DNA of 5,302 nt. Source: an uncultured Lacticaseibacillus sp. (GTDB taxonomy: Bacteria; Bacillota; Bacilli; Lactobacillales; Lactobacillaceae). The notes below the pieces were generated by a model. That model ran no database searches and had not been told where the DNA came from. It saw only the letters and a list, made by a program, of their open reading frames with translations. Made by a program: the position numbers and the translations under genes. Of the stretch, positions 1 to 5,302 are shown in pieces; position 1 is the first letter of the stretch, and each line of letters opens with the position of its first letter. Location of the stretch: positions 1 through 5,302 of the forward strand of contig CAKQZO010000118.1 in the NCBI GenBank assembly GCA_934293835.1, in the 5' to 3' direction.

Positions 1-1
1 T

Positions 2-412
2 GCAACGCATTATCATGAGCTCACCAGCCTGGCGACGAGCCTCGACAAGCTGGAGAACGTCCATGTGGGGGCGGTGGAGGAAAAAGGCAACCTGGTCTTC
101 CTCCACAAGATGTTGCCCGGGCCGGCAGACAAGTCTTACGGGATCCATGTCGCCAAGCTGGCCGGCCTGCCGAGCGCTTTGCTAAAGCGGGCAGACACGA
201 TCTTGGCCTCGTTAGAAGAACCTGAAACCAAGCCGGCGCAGACGGTCAAGGAAGAACCGGAAGCACAGCTTAGCCTGTTCGAGCCCGAACCGCTGGCCCC
301 GCAAGAATCGCCGGTGGTCAAGAGGCTGCGGCAGTTCAACTTGATGAACGCCACGCCGATGGACGCGATGAACTTGTTGTATGATCTCCAGAAGCAATTG
401 AAGAAGAAGTGA
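2..412 (+). CDS. mutS: DNA mismatch repair protein MutS, C-terminal part (5' truncated by window)
   Basis: This is the last 136 codons of MutS, the ATPase that recognises base mismatches and small loops and recruits MutL. The reading frame is already open at base 2 and begins with ATHYHEL, the conserved histidine loop of the MutS ABC-type ATPase. The stretch [18 protein letters not shown] (bases 119-172) is the conserved dimer-interface helix-turn-helix region. A charged, Pro/Glu-rich linker follows, holding QLSLF (bases 266-280), which matches the consensus sliding-clamp-binding pentapeptide. The final 30 or so residues ([15 protein letters not shown]) resemble the C-terminal oligomerisation helices of MutS. 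The Walker A, mismatch-binding and lever domains lie upstream of the window. The stop at 410-412 is only 4 bases before mutL, so the two are almost certainly co-transcribed. MutS2 is excluded because there is no Smr domain at the end. Confidence 0.96.
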   Translation, partial: ATHYHELTSLATSLDKLENVHVGAVEEKGNLVFLHKMLPGPADKSYGIHVAKLAGLPSALLKRADTILASLEEPETKPAQTVKEEPEAQLSLFEPEPLAPQESPVVKRLRQFNLMNATPMDAMNLLYDLQKQLKKK

Positions 413-416
413 GTCT

Positions 417-2330
417 ATGCCTAAAATTCATCAACTTTCGGCGACGCTAAGTAATCAGATTGCCGCCGGAGAAGTGATCGAGCGTCCGGCCAGTGTCGTC
501 AAGGAGCTGGTCGAAAATAGTATCGACGCGCAAAGTACCCAGATCGATGTGCGGGTCGAAGACGCCGGCTTGCGCCTGATTCAGGTGCTCGACAACGGTA
601 ACGGCATCGAGGCCGAAGACGTCCCGACCGCGTTCTTGCGCCACGCCACGAGCAAGATCCTGACGGTGCGCGACTTATTCAACGTGCACTCGCTCGGTTT
701 CCGCGGCGAGGCGCTGGCGTCGATCGCCGCTGTCGCTGATGTGACGCTGGAGACAGCCACCGAAGCCGGGCTGGGGACGATCGCCCATATTCAAGGTGGC
801 AAGTTGCTGGACCAGCACGCCCAAGGGAGTCGGCGCGGCACGCAAATCAGCGTGCGCGACTTGTTTTACAACACGCCGGCGCGCCTGAAGTACGTGAAGT
901 CGCAGGCCACAGAGCTGGGCAAGATCGCCGACATCGTCAACCGGCTGGCGCTTGCCCATCCCGAGATCGCGTTTACGCTGTATCACGACGCCAAGATGGT
1001 GTTGAAAACCGCCGGGCACGGCGACTTGCAACAGACCCTCGCCGGCATTTATGGCGTGGCGACGGCTAAGAGCATGCTGGCGTTCAAAGGCGAAGACGCT
1101 GATTTTGAGGTGAGCGGCTATTTCAGCCTGCCAGACACGACGCGCGCATCGCGTAACTATCTGAGCTTGATGATCAACGGGCGCTACATCAAGAACTACC
1201 AGCTGACCAAGGCGGTGATCGCCGGTTATGGATCGAAGCTGATGGTCGGGCGCTATCCGATTGCCGTGATTCGCATCACGATGGCGCCGCTGTTGGTCGA
1301 TGTGAACGTCCATCCGACCAAACAAGAGGTGCGGCTGAGCAAGGAAGACCAGCTCGGCGCGCTTTTGACGACGACGATTCAACAGCGCTTGGCAGAAGAG
1401 AATCTGATTCCAGACGCCTTGCACAACTTGCGCCAGCGCCAGCCTGTCGACATGGATCAGCTGGCGATGACGCTGAATACCGTCAGCCATAGCGGCCACC
1501 AAGCGCCCGCGGCCTCAGTTGCGCCAGCTCCAAGGACGGACCCGCAACCGGCGGCGAAGCCTGCCGCGCCTTTTGGCAAAACGATGGCCGAACTCAATGC
1601 GAAGCCGATCTTCGAAGACGCCTCGCATCTGGCCGCCTGGGATGCCAAATATGGCCCCCAGCAGGCAAAGCAAGTGGCCGAACCCGAGCCTGAACTCGAT
1701 TTGACGCGCCCCCAGGCGTCCGAACGGTTTCCAGAACTCCGTTATCTCGCCCAGCTTCACGGAACGTATTTGCTGGCGGAGAATCCCGAAGGCTTCTATT
1801 TGCTCGACCAGCACGCTGCCCAAGAGCGTGTGAACTATGAGTATTATCGCCAGCAGATTGGTGAAGTCGCCGCCGATCAGCAGCGCTTGCTTGTGCCGAT
1901 CGTCTTGGATTATCCCGCGTCGGATGCGCTGGCGATCACCGCCCATCAAGACGTCCTACACAGCGTCGGGCTGTATCTGGAGACGTTCGGGCAAAACACG
2001 TTCATCGTGCATCAGCATCCGACCTGGTTCAAGGCCGGCCAAGAGGAAGAGACGATCCGCGAAATGGTGGACTGGGTCATTCGCGATGGCCACATCACCG
2101 TCGCCCATTTTCGCGAGAAAACGGCGATCATGATGAGTTGTAAGCGGGCAATCAAAGCAAACCATCACCTCGATGACAAACAGGCGCAGGCCTTGTTGGA
2201 AAAGCTGGCGCAGGCGGAAAATCCGTTCAACTGTCCCCATGGGCGGCCGGTGCTGGTACACTTCAGCAACACCGACCTGGAGAAAATGTTCAAACGGATT
2301 CAAGACAGTCACAAGACGGAGGATTATTAA
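417..2330 (+). CDS. mutL: DNA mismatch repair protein MutL with endonuclease domain
   Basis: MutL couples mismatch recognition by MutS to strand incision and excision. The 637-residue product has an N-terminal GHKL ATPase: E30 and N34 in [18 protein letters not shown] (59-64), ATSKI (77-81), [10 protein letters not shown] (94-103), and RRGT then DLFYNTPAR (139-156). The conserved lysine is K302 in VNVHPTK. An Ala/Pro/Gln-rich linker spans about 340-440. The C-terminal dimerisation domain has the metal-dependent nicking motif [12 protein letters not shown] (D464 to E475), backed by SCKRAIKA (C575) and CPHGRPV (606-612). QRLLVP (489-494) fits the Q-x-x-L/I-x-P clamp-binding motif of Bacillus MutL. 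This is the self-nicking type found in species without MutH. The ATG at 417 is preceded by the weak Shine-Dalgarno GAAGTGAG inside the mutS tail and gives the canonical MPKIHQLS start. No separate promoter fits in the 4-base gap, so expression depends on mutS transcription. Confidence 0.98.
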   Translation: MPKIHQLSATLSNQIAAGEVIERPASVVKELVENSIDAQSTQIDVRVEDAGLRLIQVLDNGNGIEAEDVPTAFLRHATSKILTVRDLFNVHSLGFRGEALASIAAVADVTLETATEAGLGTIAHIQGGKLLDQHAQGSRRGTQISVRDLFYNTPARLKYVKSQATELGKIADIVNRLALAHPEIAFTLYHDAKMVLKTAGHGDLQQTLAGIYGVATAKSMLAFKGEDADFEVSGYFSLPDTTRASRNYLSLMINGRYIKNYQLTKAVIAGYGSKLMVGRYPIAVIRITMAPLLVDVNVHPTKQEVRLSKEDQLGALLTTTIQQRLAEENLIPDALHNLRQRQPVDMDQLAMTLNTVSHSGHQAPAASVAPAPRTDPQPAAKPAAPFGKTMAELNAKPIFEDASHLAAWDAKYGPQQAKQVAEPEPELDLTRPQASERFPELRYLAQLHGTYLLAENPEGFYLLDQHAAQERVNYEYYRQQIGEVAADQQRLLVPIVLDYPASDALAITAHQDVLHSVGLYLETFGQNTFIVHQHPTWFKAGQEEETIREMVDWVIRDGHITVAHFREKTAIMMSCKRAIKANHHLDDKQAQALLEKLAQAENPFNCPHGRPVLVHFSNTDLEKMFKRIQDSHKTEDY

Positions 2331-2869
2331 TGCTGATCTTAGCCAGTCAATCACCCCGGCGCCAGGAATTGTTGAAACGCATCACCCCGGATTTTGTCGT
2401 TGCGCCTGCCGCCATCGACGAACGGGCGCTGCCGCAGGCCGAACCGGCGACCTACGTGCAGACGCTTGCGCAAGCCAAGGGGCGCGCGGTCGCCGCACTG
2501 CACCCTCAGGCTACCGTGGTCGCCGCGGACACGATGGTGGCGTATCAAGGCCAGTTGCTGGGCAAACCCAAGGATCGCCAAGATGCTGCGGCGATGTTGA
2601 CCCGGCTGTCAGGACAGACACATCAGGTGCACACCGGCTTGTTCGTGCACACACCGACGGCTGAGCAGGTGACGGTCGTCACGACGGCGGTCACCTTCTG
2701 GCCGCTGACACCTACAGATATCGAGGCGTATCTCGCCACCAATGAGTATCAAGACAAGGCCGGTGCATACGGCATTCAAGGTGCGGGGGCCTTGTTGGCC
2801 AAGGCGATCGCTGGCGATTATTACAACGTTGTCGGTCTGCCGATCAGCACTTTGGCGCGGTTGCTCTGA
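2330..2869 (+). CDS. maf: Maf family nucleoside triphosphate pyrophosphatase
   Basis: Maf proteins are cytosolic pyrophosphatases that hydrolyse dTTP, UTP and modified pyrimidine triphosphates to monophosphates plus pyrophosphate. They act in nucleotide-pool cleaning and have also been linked to septum inhibition. The 179-residue length is typical. Signature elements are [12 protein letters not shown] (4-15) with R10 and R11, IDERAL (29-34), [10 protein letters not shown] (46-55) with K50, the catalytic aspartate D67 in VVAADT (63-68), LGKPKD (77-82), and [10 protein letters not shown] (142-151) with Q150. The SPRR and YGIQG pattern fits the dTTP/UTP-active (YhdE-like) branch rather than the m7GTP branch; this subfamily call is an inference. 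GGAGG at 2318-2322, 7 bases before the ATG, sets the start. The A of the ATG is the last base of the mutL stop (TAATG), which suggests translational coupling. It is the last gene of the mutS-mutL-maf unit and is followed 7 bases later by a strong hairpin. Confidence 0.95.
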   Translation: MLILASQSPRRQELLKRITPDFVVAPAAIDERALPQAEPATYVQTLAQAKGRAVAALHPQATVVAADTMVAYQGQLLGKPKDRQDAAAMLTRLSGQTHQVHTGLFVHTPTAEQVTVVTTAVTFWPLTPTDIEAYLATNEYQDKAGAYGIQGAGALLAKAIAGDYYNVVGLPISTLARLL

Positions 2870-2876
2870 AGATGAG

Positions 2877-2912
2877 AAACAGGGCTGTGACTAAAATGCC
2901 ACAGCCCTGTTT
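2877..2912. terminator. Probable bidirectional rho-independent terminator
   Basis: A perfect 13-bp inverted repeat (AAACAGGGCTGTG at 2877-2889 and its complement at 2900-2912) encloses a 10-base loop. It lies 7 bases after the maf stop and 41 bases beyond the end of the minus-strand membrane-protein gene, so it sits between two convergent genes. The A-rich and T-rich ends of the stem give a TTT run on each strand: the plus-strand tail continues TTTGGTGTTC, the minus-strand tail TTTCTCATCTTC. Neither U-tract is long, but the stem is GC-rich and perfect, and the symmetry supports use in both directions. Confidence 0.85.
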
Positions 2913-2953
2913 GGTGTTCGCCGATGTGATGGGCAAAACCGCATGGTTCTTGC

Positions 2954-3547
2954 TTACAGAAATTGGGTCAGCCACTGGGCGCCTGAGACGAGTGCCCAAG
3001 AGTATGCCGCAATGGTGATCGGCTTGCCCAATAAGATGATCGCCAAGAATTTCTTGAACGACATCTTGGTTAGGCCAGCGAGCAGACACAACACGTCGTC
3101 TGGCGCGACGGGAGCGATGATCGCCGCGGCGAAAAACCAATCGAAGCGTCGCTGATTGTGCGTGTAGGCCAAGTATTTGTGATAGGTGCGTGCGCTGACC
3201 ACGTGCTGGATGAAGGCTTGGCCGTAGTGTCTGGCGAGCCAGAAGTTGATCACCGACCCGATGACGATCCCGATGTAGTTATAGGTAAAGCCTGCAACGG
3301 GGCCGAATAGTAAGACGCCAGCGGCGGTACTGATGCCTCCGGGGATGATCGGGATGACCACCTGAATGATCTGAATGGCGATGAACAGCAGTGGCCCGAG
3401 CCAGCCAGTGTGGCCAAGATAGGTTTGCAGGCTAGTTAGATCGTGAAAGACGCCGAGGTGAAACCAATACGCCGTGACGGCGATACTCGCGCTGAGGGTC
3501 GCGACTGTGGTCCAATTGATCAGCTTGCGTGAAGTGCGCGCTTCCAT
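2954..3547 (-). CDS. TVP38/TMEM64 family (VTT/DedA superfamily) membrane protein
   Basis: This encodes a 197-residue polytopic inner-membrane protein. After a short basic N-terminus (MEARTSRK) come hydrophobic stretches at about 12-31, 50-68, 71-105, 137-159 and 166-188. Two Pro/Gly-containing segments look like the re-entrant half-helices of the VTT domain: VVIPIIPGG (63-71), followed by the Gly-rich GVLLFGPVAGF (77-87), and IIAPVAPDD (143-151), followed by LCLLAGLTKMSFKKF (153-167). The superfamily includes proteins that move lipid carriers across membranes (DedA members UptA and PopT are reported undecaprenyl-phosphate translocases), but the TVP38 branch has no settled substrate, so none is assigned. 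The conserved arginine often seen before the second P-x-x-P appears to be Ile143. The start ATG follows an excellent ribosome binding site, AAGGCGGTGAC (minus strand, 3561-3551). It is monocistronic, convergent with maf and divergent from ruvA. A role in DNA repair is not indicated. Confidence 0.9.
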   Translation of the reverse strand: MEARTSRKLINWTTVATLSASIAVTAYWFHLGVFHDLTSLQTYLGHTGWLGPLLFIAIQIIQVVIPIIPGGISTAAGVLLFGPVAGFTYNYIGIVIGSVINFWLARHYGQAFIQHVVSARTYHKYLAYTHNQRRFDWFFAAAIIAPVAPDDVLCLLAGLTKMSFKKFLAIILLGKPITIAAYSWALVSGAQWLTQFL

Positions 3548-3559
3548 GTGGTCACCGCC

Positions 3560-3581
3560 TTAATTGAGGATAACTTAATTG
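3560..3581. repeat. Pair of TTAATTG direct repeats in the TVP38 gene leader
   Basis: The heptamer TTAATTG occurs at 3560-3566 and again at 3575-3581, offset by 15 bases. The second copy overlaps the predicted minus-strand -10, and the first abuts the ribosome binding site. The surrounding AT-rich block stands out from the GC-rich genes. It could be an operator pair or simply AT-rich promoter sequence by chance. Confidence 0.35.
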
Positions 3582-3586
3582 TAACA
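3578..3586 (-). promoter_or_regulatory. Probable extended -10 promoter of the TVP38 family gene
   Basis: On the minus strand TGTTACAAT (3586 down to 3578) matches the extended -10 pattern TG-N-TATAAT with one mismatch. At 17-bp spacing the -35 position reads ATACCG (3606-3601), which is poor, so activity would rest on the extended -10. The predicted transcript start is near 3571, giving a leader of about 24 bases with the ribosome binding site at 3561-3551. Confidence 0.55.
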
Positions 3587-3625
3587 AGCCCCATAAAGGC
3601 CGGTATCCGCCGGGAGGCTGATTTG

Positions 3626-3654
3626 TTGGGTGGGCGTCAGACTTGTGTTAGAAT
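3626..3654 (+). promoter_or_regulatory. Probable ruvAB promoter (extended -10)
   Basis: TGTTAGAAT (3646-3654) is an extended -10 element: TG, one base, then TAGAAT, which differs from TATAAT at one position. With a 17-bp spacer the -35 position is TTGGGT (3626-3631), which keeps the TTG core. The predicted start is near 3661, inside the LexA-like box, leaving a leader of about 50 bases before ruvA. Since the gene upstream is on the other strand, ruvA needs its own promoter here. Confidence 0.7.
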
Positions 3655-3658
3655 GTAG

Positions 3659-3672
3659 CGAACGCTTGTTTT
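3659..3672. promoter_or_regulatory. LexA (DinR-type) SOS operator of ruvAB
   Basis: CGAACGCTTGTTTT matches the Gram-positive LexA box CGAAC-N4-GTTYG/C: the CGAAC half is perfect, the spacer is exactly 4 bases, and the second half reads GTTTT instead of GTTCG. The box begins 4 bases after the -10 and covers the predicted transcription start, an ideal position for repression. ruvAB is SOS-controlled in several bacteria, including Bacillus, which fits. The binding protein itself is not in the window. Confidence 0.72.
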
Positions 3673-3676
3673 AGGC

Positions 3677-3691
3677 AGCGACCTGGTCGCT
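3677..3691. repeat. 15-bp palindrome in the ruvA leader
   Basis: AGCGACC and GGTCGCT form a perfect inverted repeat around a single central T. In RNA it could fold as a 6-bp stem with a CTG loop, extendable by GC/GC pairs across a one-base bulge. It lies between the LexA-like box and the ruvA ribosome binding site (AAAGGA, 3699-3704). It has no U-tract, so it is not a terminator. A role as a second operator or as an mRNA hairpin is possible but unproven. Confidence 0.5.
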
Positions 3692-3709
3692 TGCTGAGAA
3701 AGGAATCTT

Positions 3710-4294
3710 ATGTACGAATTCATGCGCGGGCGCATTGCAGACGTGACCCCGAATTACCTGGTCATCGCCGTTAACGGCGTGGGCTATCGGCTATTGGTCG
3801 CCAACCCTTATCAATATGAGTTGGATAAGGAGGTCACGATTTATGTGCAACTGATCATTCGCGATAACGATCAGGCACTGTACGGGTTTGCCACCAAGAA
3901 TGACAAACAGACTTTCAACCAGCTGTTGACAGTGACTGGGATCGGGCCGAAGTCGGCACTGGCCATCTTGGCCAACGCCAACCCAGAAGGCTTGGCCACT
4001 GCGGTTGCCCAAGACGATGTGCGCTTTTTGACAAAGTTCCCGGGCATCGGGAAGAAAACGGCGCAGCAGATCATTCTGGATCTGAAGGGCAAGCTGGAGG
4101 CGGAAGCGCCGCTGTTGCAAGTGGCCCCGGCAACGCAAAGCAACGACCCGCAGCTGGCCGATGCGTTGGCCGCGTTGGTCGCTTTGGGTTACCCGCAAAA
4201 GGCGGTTGATCAATTGGTTGCGAAATTGGCGGCCAGTGAGGCGACGACCACGGATGCGTATATGCGTCTGGGACTGTCGCTATTGAGTAAGTAA
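3710..4294 (+). CDS. ruvA: Holliday junction branch migration protein RuvA
   Basis: RuvA tetramers bind four-way DNA junctions and load the RuvB motor rings for branch migration in recombinational repair. The 194-residue product has normal length and three domains. An N-terminal OB fold (about 1-62) includes MYEFMRGRI and [10 protein letters not shown]. Domain II (about 65-130) has two helix-hairpin-helix motifs, [16 protein letters not shown] (72-87) and [16 protein letters not shown] (106-121). An Ala/Pro/Gln-rich linker (about 130-146) leads to the small RuvB-contacting domain III (147-194, [14 protein letters not shown] onward). The acidic pin that separates strands at the junction centre is read as D52-N53-D54, where E. 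coli has E55-D56. The ATG at 3710 is chosen over the in-frame ATG five codons in because AAAGGA lies 5 bases upstream and the family starts MYE/MIG. A LexA-like box and promoter precede it, and ruvB follows after 11 bases. Confidence 0.97.
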   Translation: MYEFMRGRIADVTPNYLVIAVNGVGYRLLVANPYQYELDKEVTIYVQLIIRDNDQALYGFATKNDKQTFNQLLTVTGIGPKSALAILANANPEGLATAVAQDDVRFLTKFPGIGKKTAQQIILDLKGKLEAEAPLLQVAPATQSNDPQLADALAALVALGYPQKAVDQLVAKLAASEATTTDAYMRLGLSLLSK

Positions 4295-4299
4295 GGAGG
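4293..4299 (+). promoter_or_regulatory. Ribosome binding site deciding the ruvB start
   Basis: AAGGAGG overlaps the ruvA stop codon. Two in-frame ATGs follow at 4303 and 4306. The second has 6 bases of spacing, close to ideal, while the first has only 3, so 4306 is preferred. Using 4303 would add one methionine only. The overlap with the ruvA stop suggests the two genes are translated in a coupled way. Confidence 0.8.
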
Positions 4300-4305
4300 G
4301 TTATG

Positions 4306-5302
4306 ATGGCAGATGAGCGGATCGTCGACACAGATGCGGGTCCCGGTGAAGATCCACTGGAACGCGGGCTGCGGCCGAAGCGCTTAGCGGATTACATCGG
4401 GCAAACCGCCGTCAAAAACCAGCTGCAGGTCTATATTCAGGCCGCCAAGAAGCGCGAAGAAGCGCTGGACCATGTGTTGCTTTACGGCCCGCCTGGCCTG
4501 GGGAAGACGACCCTGGCGCTGGTGATCGCCAATGAATTAGGCGTGCACATCCGCACGACTTCTGGCCCGGCGATTGAAAAGCCCGGGGATTTAGTCGCGC
4601 TGTTGAACGAGCTGAGTCCCGGGGATGTGTTGTTCATCGACGAGATTCACCGATTACCCAAGATCGTCGAAGAAATGCTATACTCAGCGATGGAAGATTT
4701 CTATATTGATATCGTGGTGGGGCAAGGCCCGACCGCGCATCCAGTCCATTTTCCCCTGCCACCATTCACGCTGGTGGGGGCGACGACGCGGGCGGGGATG
4801 TTGAGCGCGCCATTGCGTGATCGCTTCGGGATCACCGAGCACATGGCGTATTACACCCCTACCGAGCTGACTGCGATCGTGCGTCGCTCCGCCAGCATCT
4901 TCAACATGACCTTGCCGGATGAGTCCGCCCACGCCTTGGCGCGGCGGTCGCGAGGAACGCCGCGGATCGCCAACCGCCTGTTGCGGCGGATTCGGGACTT
5001 CGCCGATGTGGCCGAGGCGACGAGCATCTCGGTCGCCTTGGTCGATAACGCCTTAGATCAGCTGCAAGTTGATGAAAAAGGTCTCGATCAAATCGACCGC
5101 AAGCTATTGACGATGATGATTCGCGATTATGAAGGTGGTCCGGTCGGGCTGTCGACGATCGCGGCGAACATCGGTGAAGAAACCGCCACGATCGAAGAGA
5201 TGTATGAGCCGTATCTCTTGCAGATCGGCTTTTTGAAGCGCACCCCGCGTGGCCGGATGGTCACGCCGGCAGGCTTTGCACATCTCGATGTGCCTTATTT
5301 AA
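4306..5302 (+). CDS. ruvB: Holliday junction branch migration helicase RuvB (3' end cut by window)
   Basis: RuvB is the AAA+ ATPase that, as hexamer rings on RuvA-bound junctions, drives branch migration. The frame stays open for 332 codons to the window edge. Family length is about 330-350, so only a few residues are probably missing. Motifs: the N-terminal [16 protein letters not shown] (19-34), Walker A GPPGLGKT (61-68), Walker B FIDEIH (110-115), the RuvA-contacting beta-hairpin region around 130-150 ([10 protein letters not shown]), sensor 1 LVGATTRAG (156-164), arginine-finger segment LRDRFG (170-175) and sensor 2 GTPRIANR (217-224). The C-terminal winged-helix domain runs from about 257 and includes [12 protein letters not shown] and the end motif [12 protein letters not shown]. 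No frameshift or missing key residue was seen. It is the second gene of a ruvAB operon expected to share the upstream SOS-type promoter. Confidence 0.97.
   Translation, partial: MADERIVDTDAGPGEDPLERGLRPKRLADYIGQTAVKNQLQVYIQAAKKREEALDHVLLYGPPGLGKTTLALVIANELGVHIRTTSGPAIEKPGDLVALLNELSPGDVLFIDEIHRLPKIVEEMLYSAMEDFYIDIVVGQGPTAHPVHFPLPPFTLVGATTRAGMLSAPLRDRFGITEHMAYYTPTELTAIVRRSASIFNMTLPDESAHALARRSRGTPRIANRLLRRIRDFADVAEATSISVALVDNALDQLQVDEKGLDQIDRKLLTMMIRDYEGGPVGLSTIAANIGEETATIEEMYEPYLLQIGFLKRTPRGRMVTPAGFAHLDVPYL

Noticed and set aside
675..1502. A 275-codon open frame on the minus strand, antisense to mutL
   Set aside because: It lies wholly inside the well-conserved MutL ATPase domain, has no ribosome binding site that I could see, and its translation is rich in R, H, Q and L with no recognisable domain. 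GC-rich third positions of mutL explain the lack of stops.
1501..1580. Ala/Pro-rich low-complexity stretch in mutL, considered as an insertion or repeat
   Set aside because: It falls at the normal variable linker between the MutL ATPase and nuclease domains, which differs in length and composition across species.
1515..1949. A 144-codon minus-strand open frame opposite the mutL linker and nuclease domain
   Set aside because: Same explanation: an antisense shadow of a GC-rich gene, with no family resemblance or start signal.
2173..2664. A 163-codon plus-strand frame crossing the mutL-maf junction
   Set aside because: It is out of frame with two clearly recognised genes, and its product is Arg/Ser/Thr-rich without motifs, typical of a frame-shifted reading of GC-rich DNA. 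It does not indicate a mutL-maf fusion or frameshift, since both proteins are intact.
2943..3155. A 70-codon plus-strand frame opposite the 3' end of the membrane-protein gene
   Set aside because: Antisense to a gene with a clear family match, a strong ribosome binding site and transmembrane periodicity; no independent evidence for it.
3587..3620. CCGG-containing imperfect inverted repeat (GGCCGG...CCGGG) in the divergent intergenic region
   Set aside because: The arms are only about 4 bp and the flanks do not pair, so it is not distinguishable from chance in GC-rich sequence.
5281..5302. Possible early stop in ruvB near the window end (TTTAA visible)
   Set aside because: In the ruvB frame the last codon is TTA (Leu) at 5299-5301 with one base left over, so the TAA is out of frame and the gene simply runs off the window.

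Overview
The window looks like a chromosomal DNA-repair locus from a low-GC-phylum (Bacillota) bacterium with unusually GC-rich coding DNA. It is most likely a member of the Lactobacillaceae. Reasons: the gene order mutS-mutL-...-ruvA-ruvB; RuvA with the lactobacillus-like '[14 protein letters not shown]' stretch; strong AGGAGG-type ribosome binding sites; a Gram-positive LexA-type operator; and a MutL with an endonuclease domain, as in bacteria that lack MutH. GC content is above 50% by eye, and the coding regions strongly prefer G/C at third positions. Genus cannot be fixed from this sequence alone.

Layout. Bases 2-412 are the 3' end of mutS, cut by the window start. After a 4-base gap comes complete mutL (417-2330). 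Its stop codon shares one base with the start of maf (2330-2869), a nucleotide pyrophosphatase. These three plus-strand genes look like one transcription unit. It ends at a perfect 13-bp hairpin (2877-2912) that also lies downstream of the next gene, which is on the opposite strand. That gene (2954-3547, minus strand) encodes a polytopic TVP38/TMEM64 (VTT/DedA superfamily) membrane protein. A 162-bp divergent intergenic region (3548-3709) follows, carrying two oppositely directed extended -10 promoters, a LexA-like SOS box and a 15-bp palindrome. Then ruvA (3710-4294) and ruvB (from 4306) run on the plus strand. ruvB is open at the window end and probably lacks only its last few codons.

How the genes work together. 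MutS and MutL recognise and process replication mismatches. Both carry recognisable sliding-clamp-binding motifs, and MutL carries the metal-dependent nicking motif. Maf removes non-canonical or excess pyrimidine nucleoside triphosphates, a plausible nucleotide-pool counterpart to mismatch repair. RuvA and RuvB form the Holliday-junction branch-migration motor, and the LexA-like box suggests SOS control. The membrane protein has no evident repair role and looks like an independent gene sitting between the two repair operons.

No CRISPR array, mobile element, tRNA, rRNA or riboswitch was found. I see no convincing undescribed system. The intergenic region upstream of ruvA holds the most informative regulatory signals.
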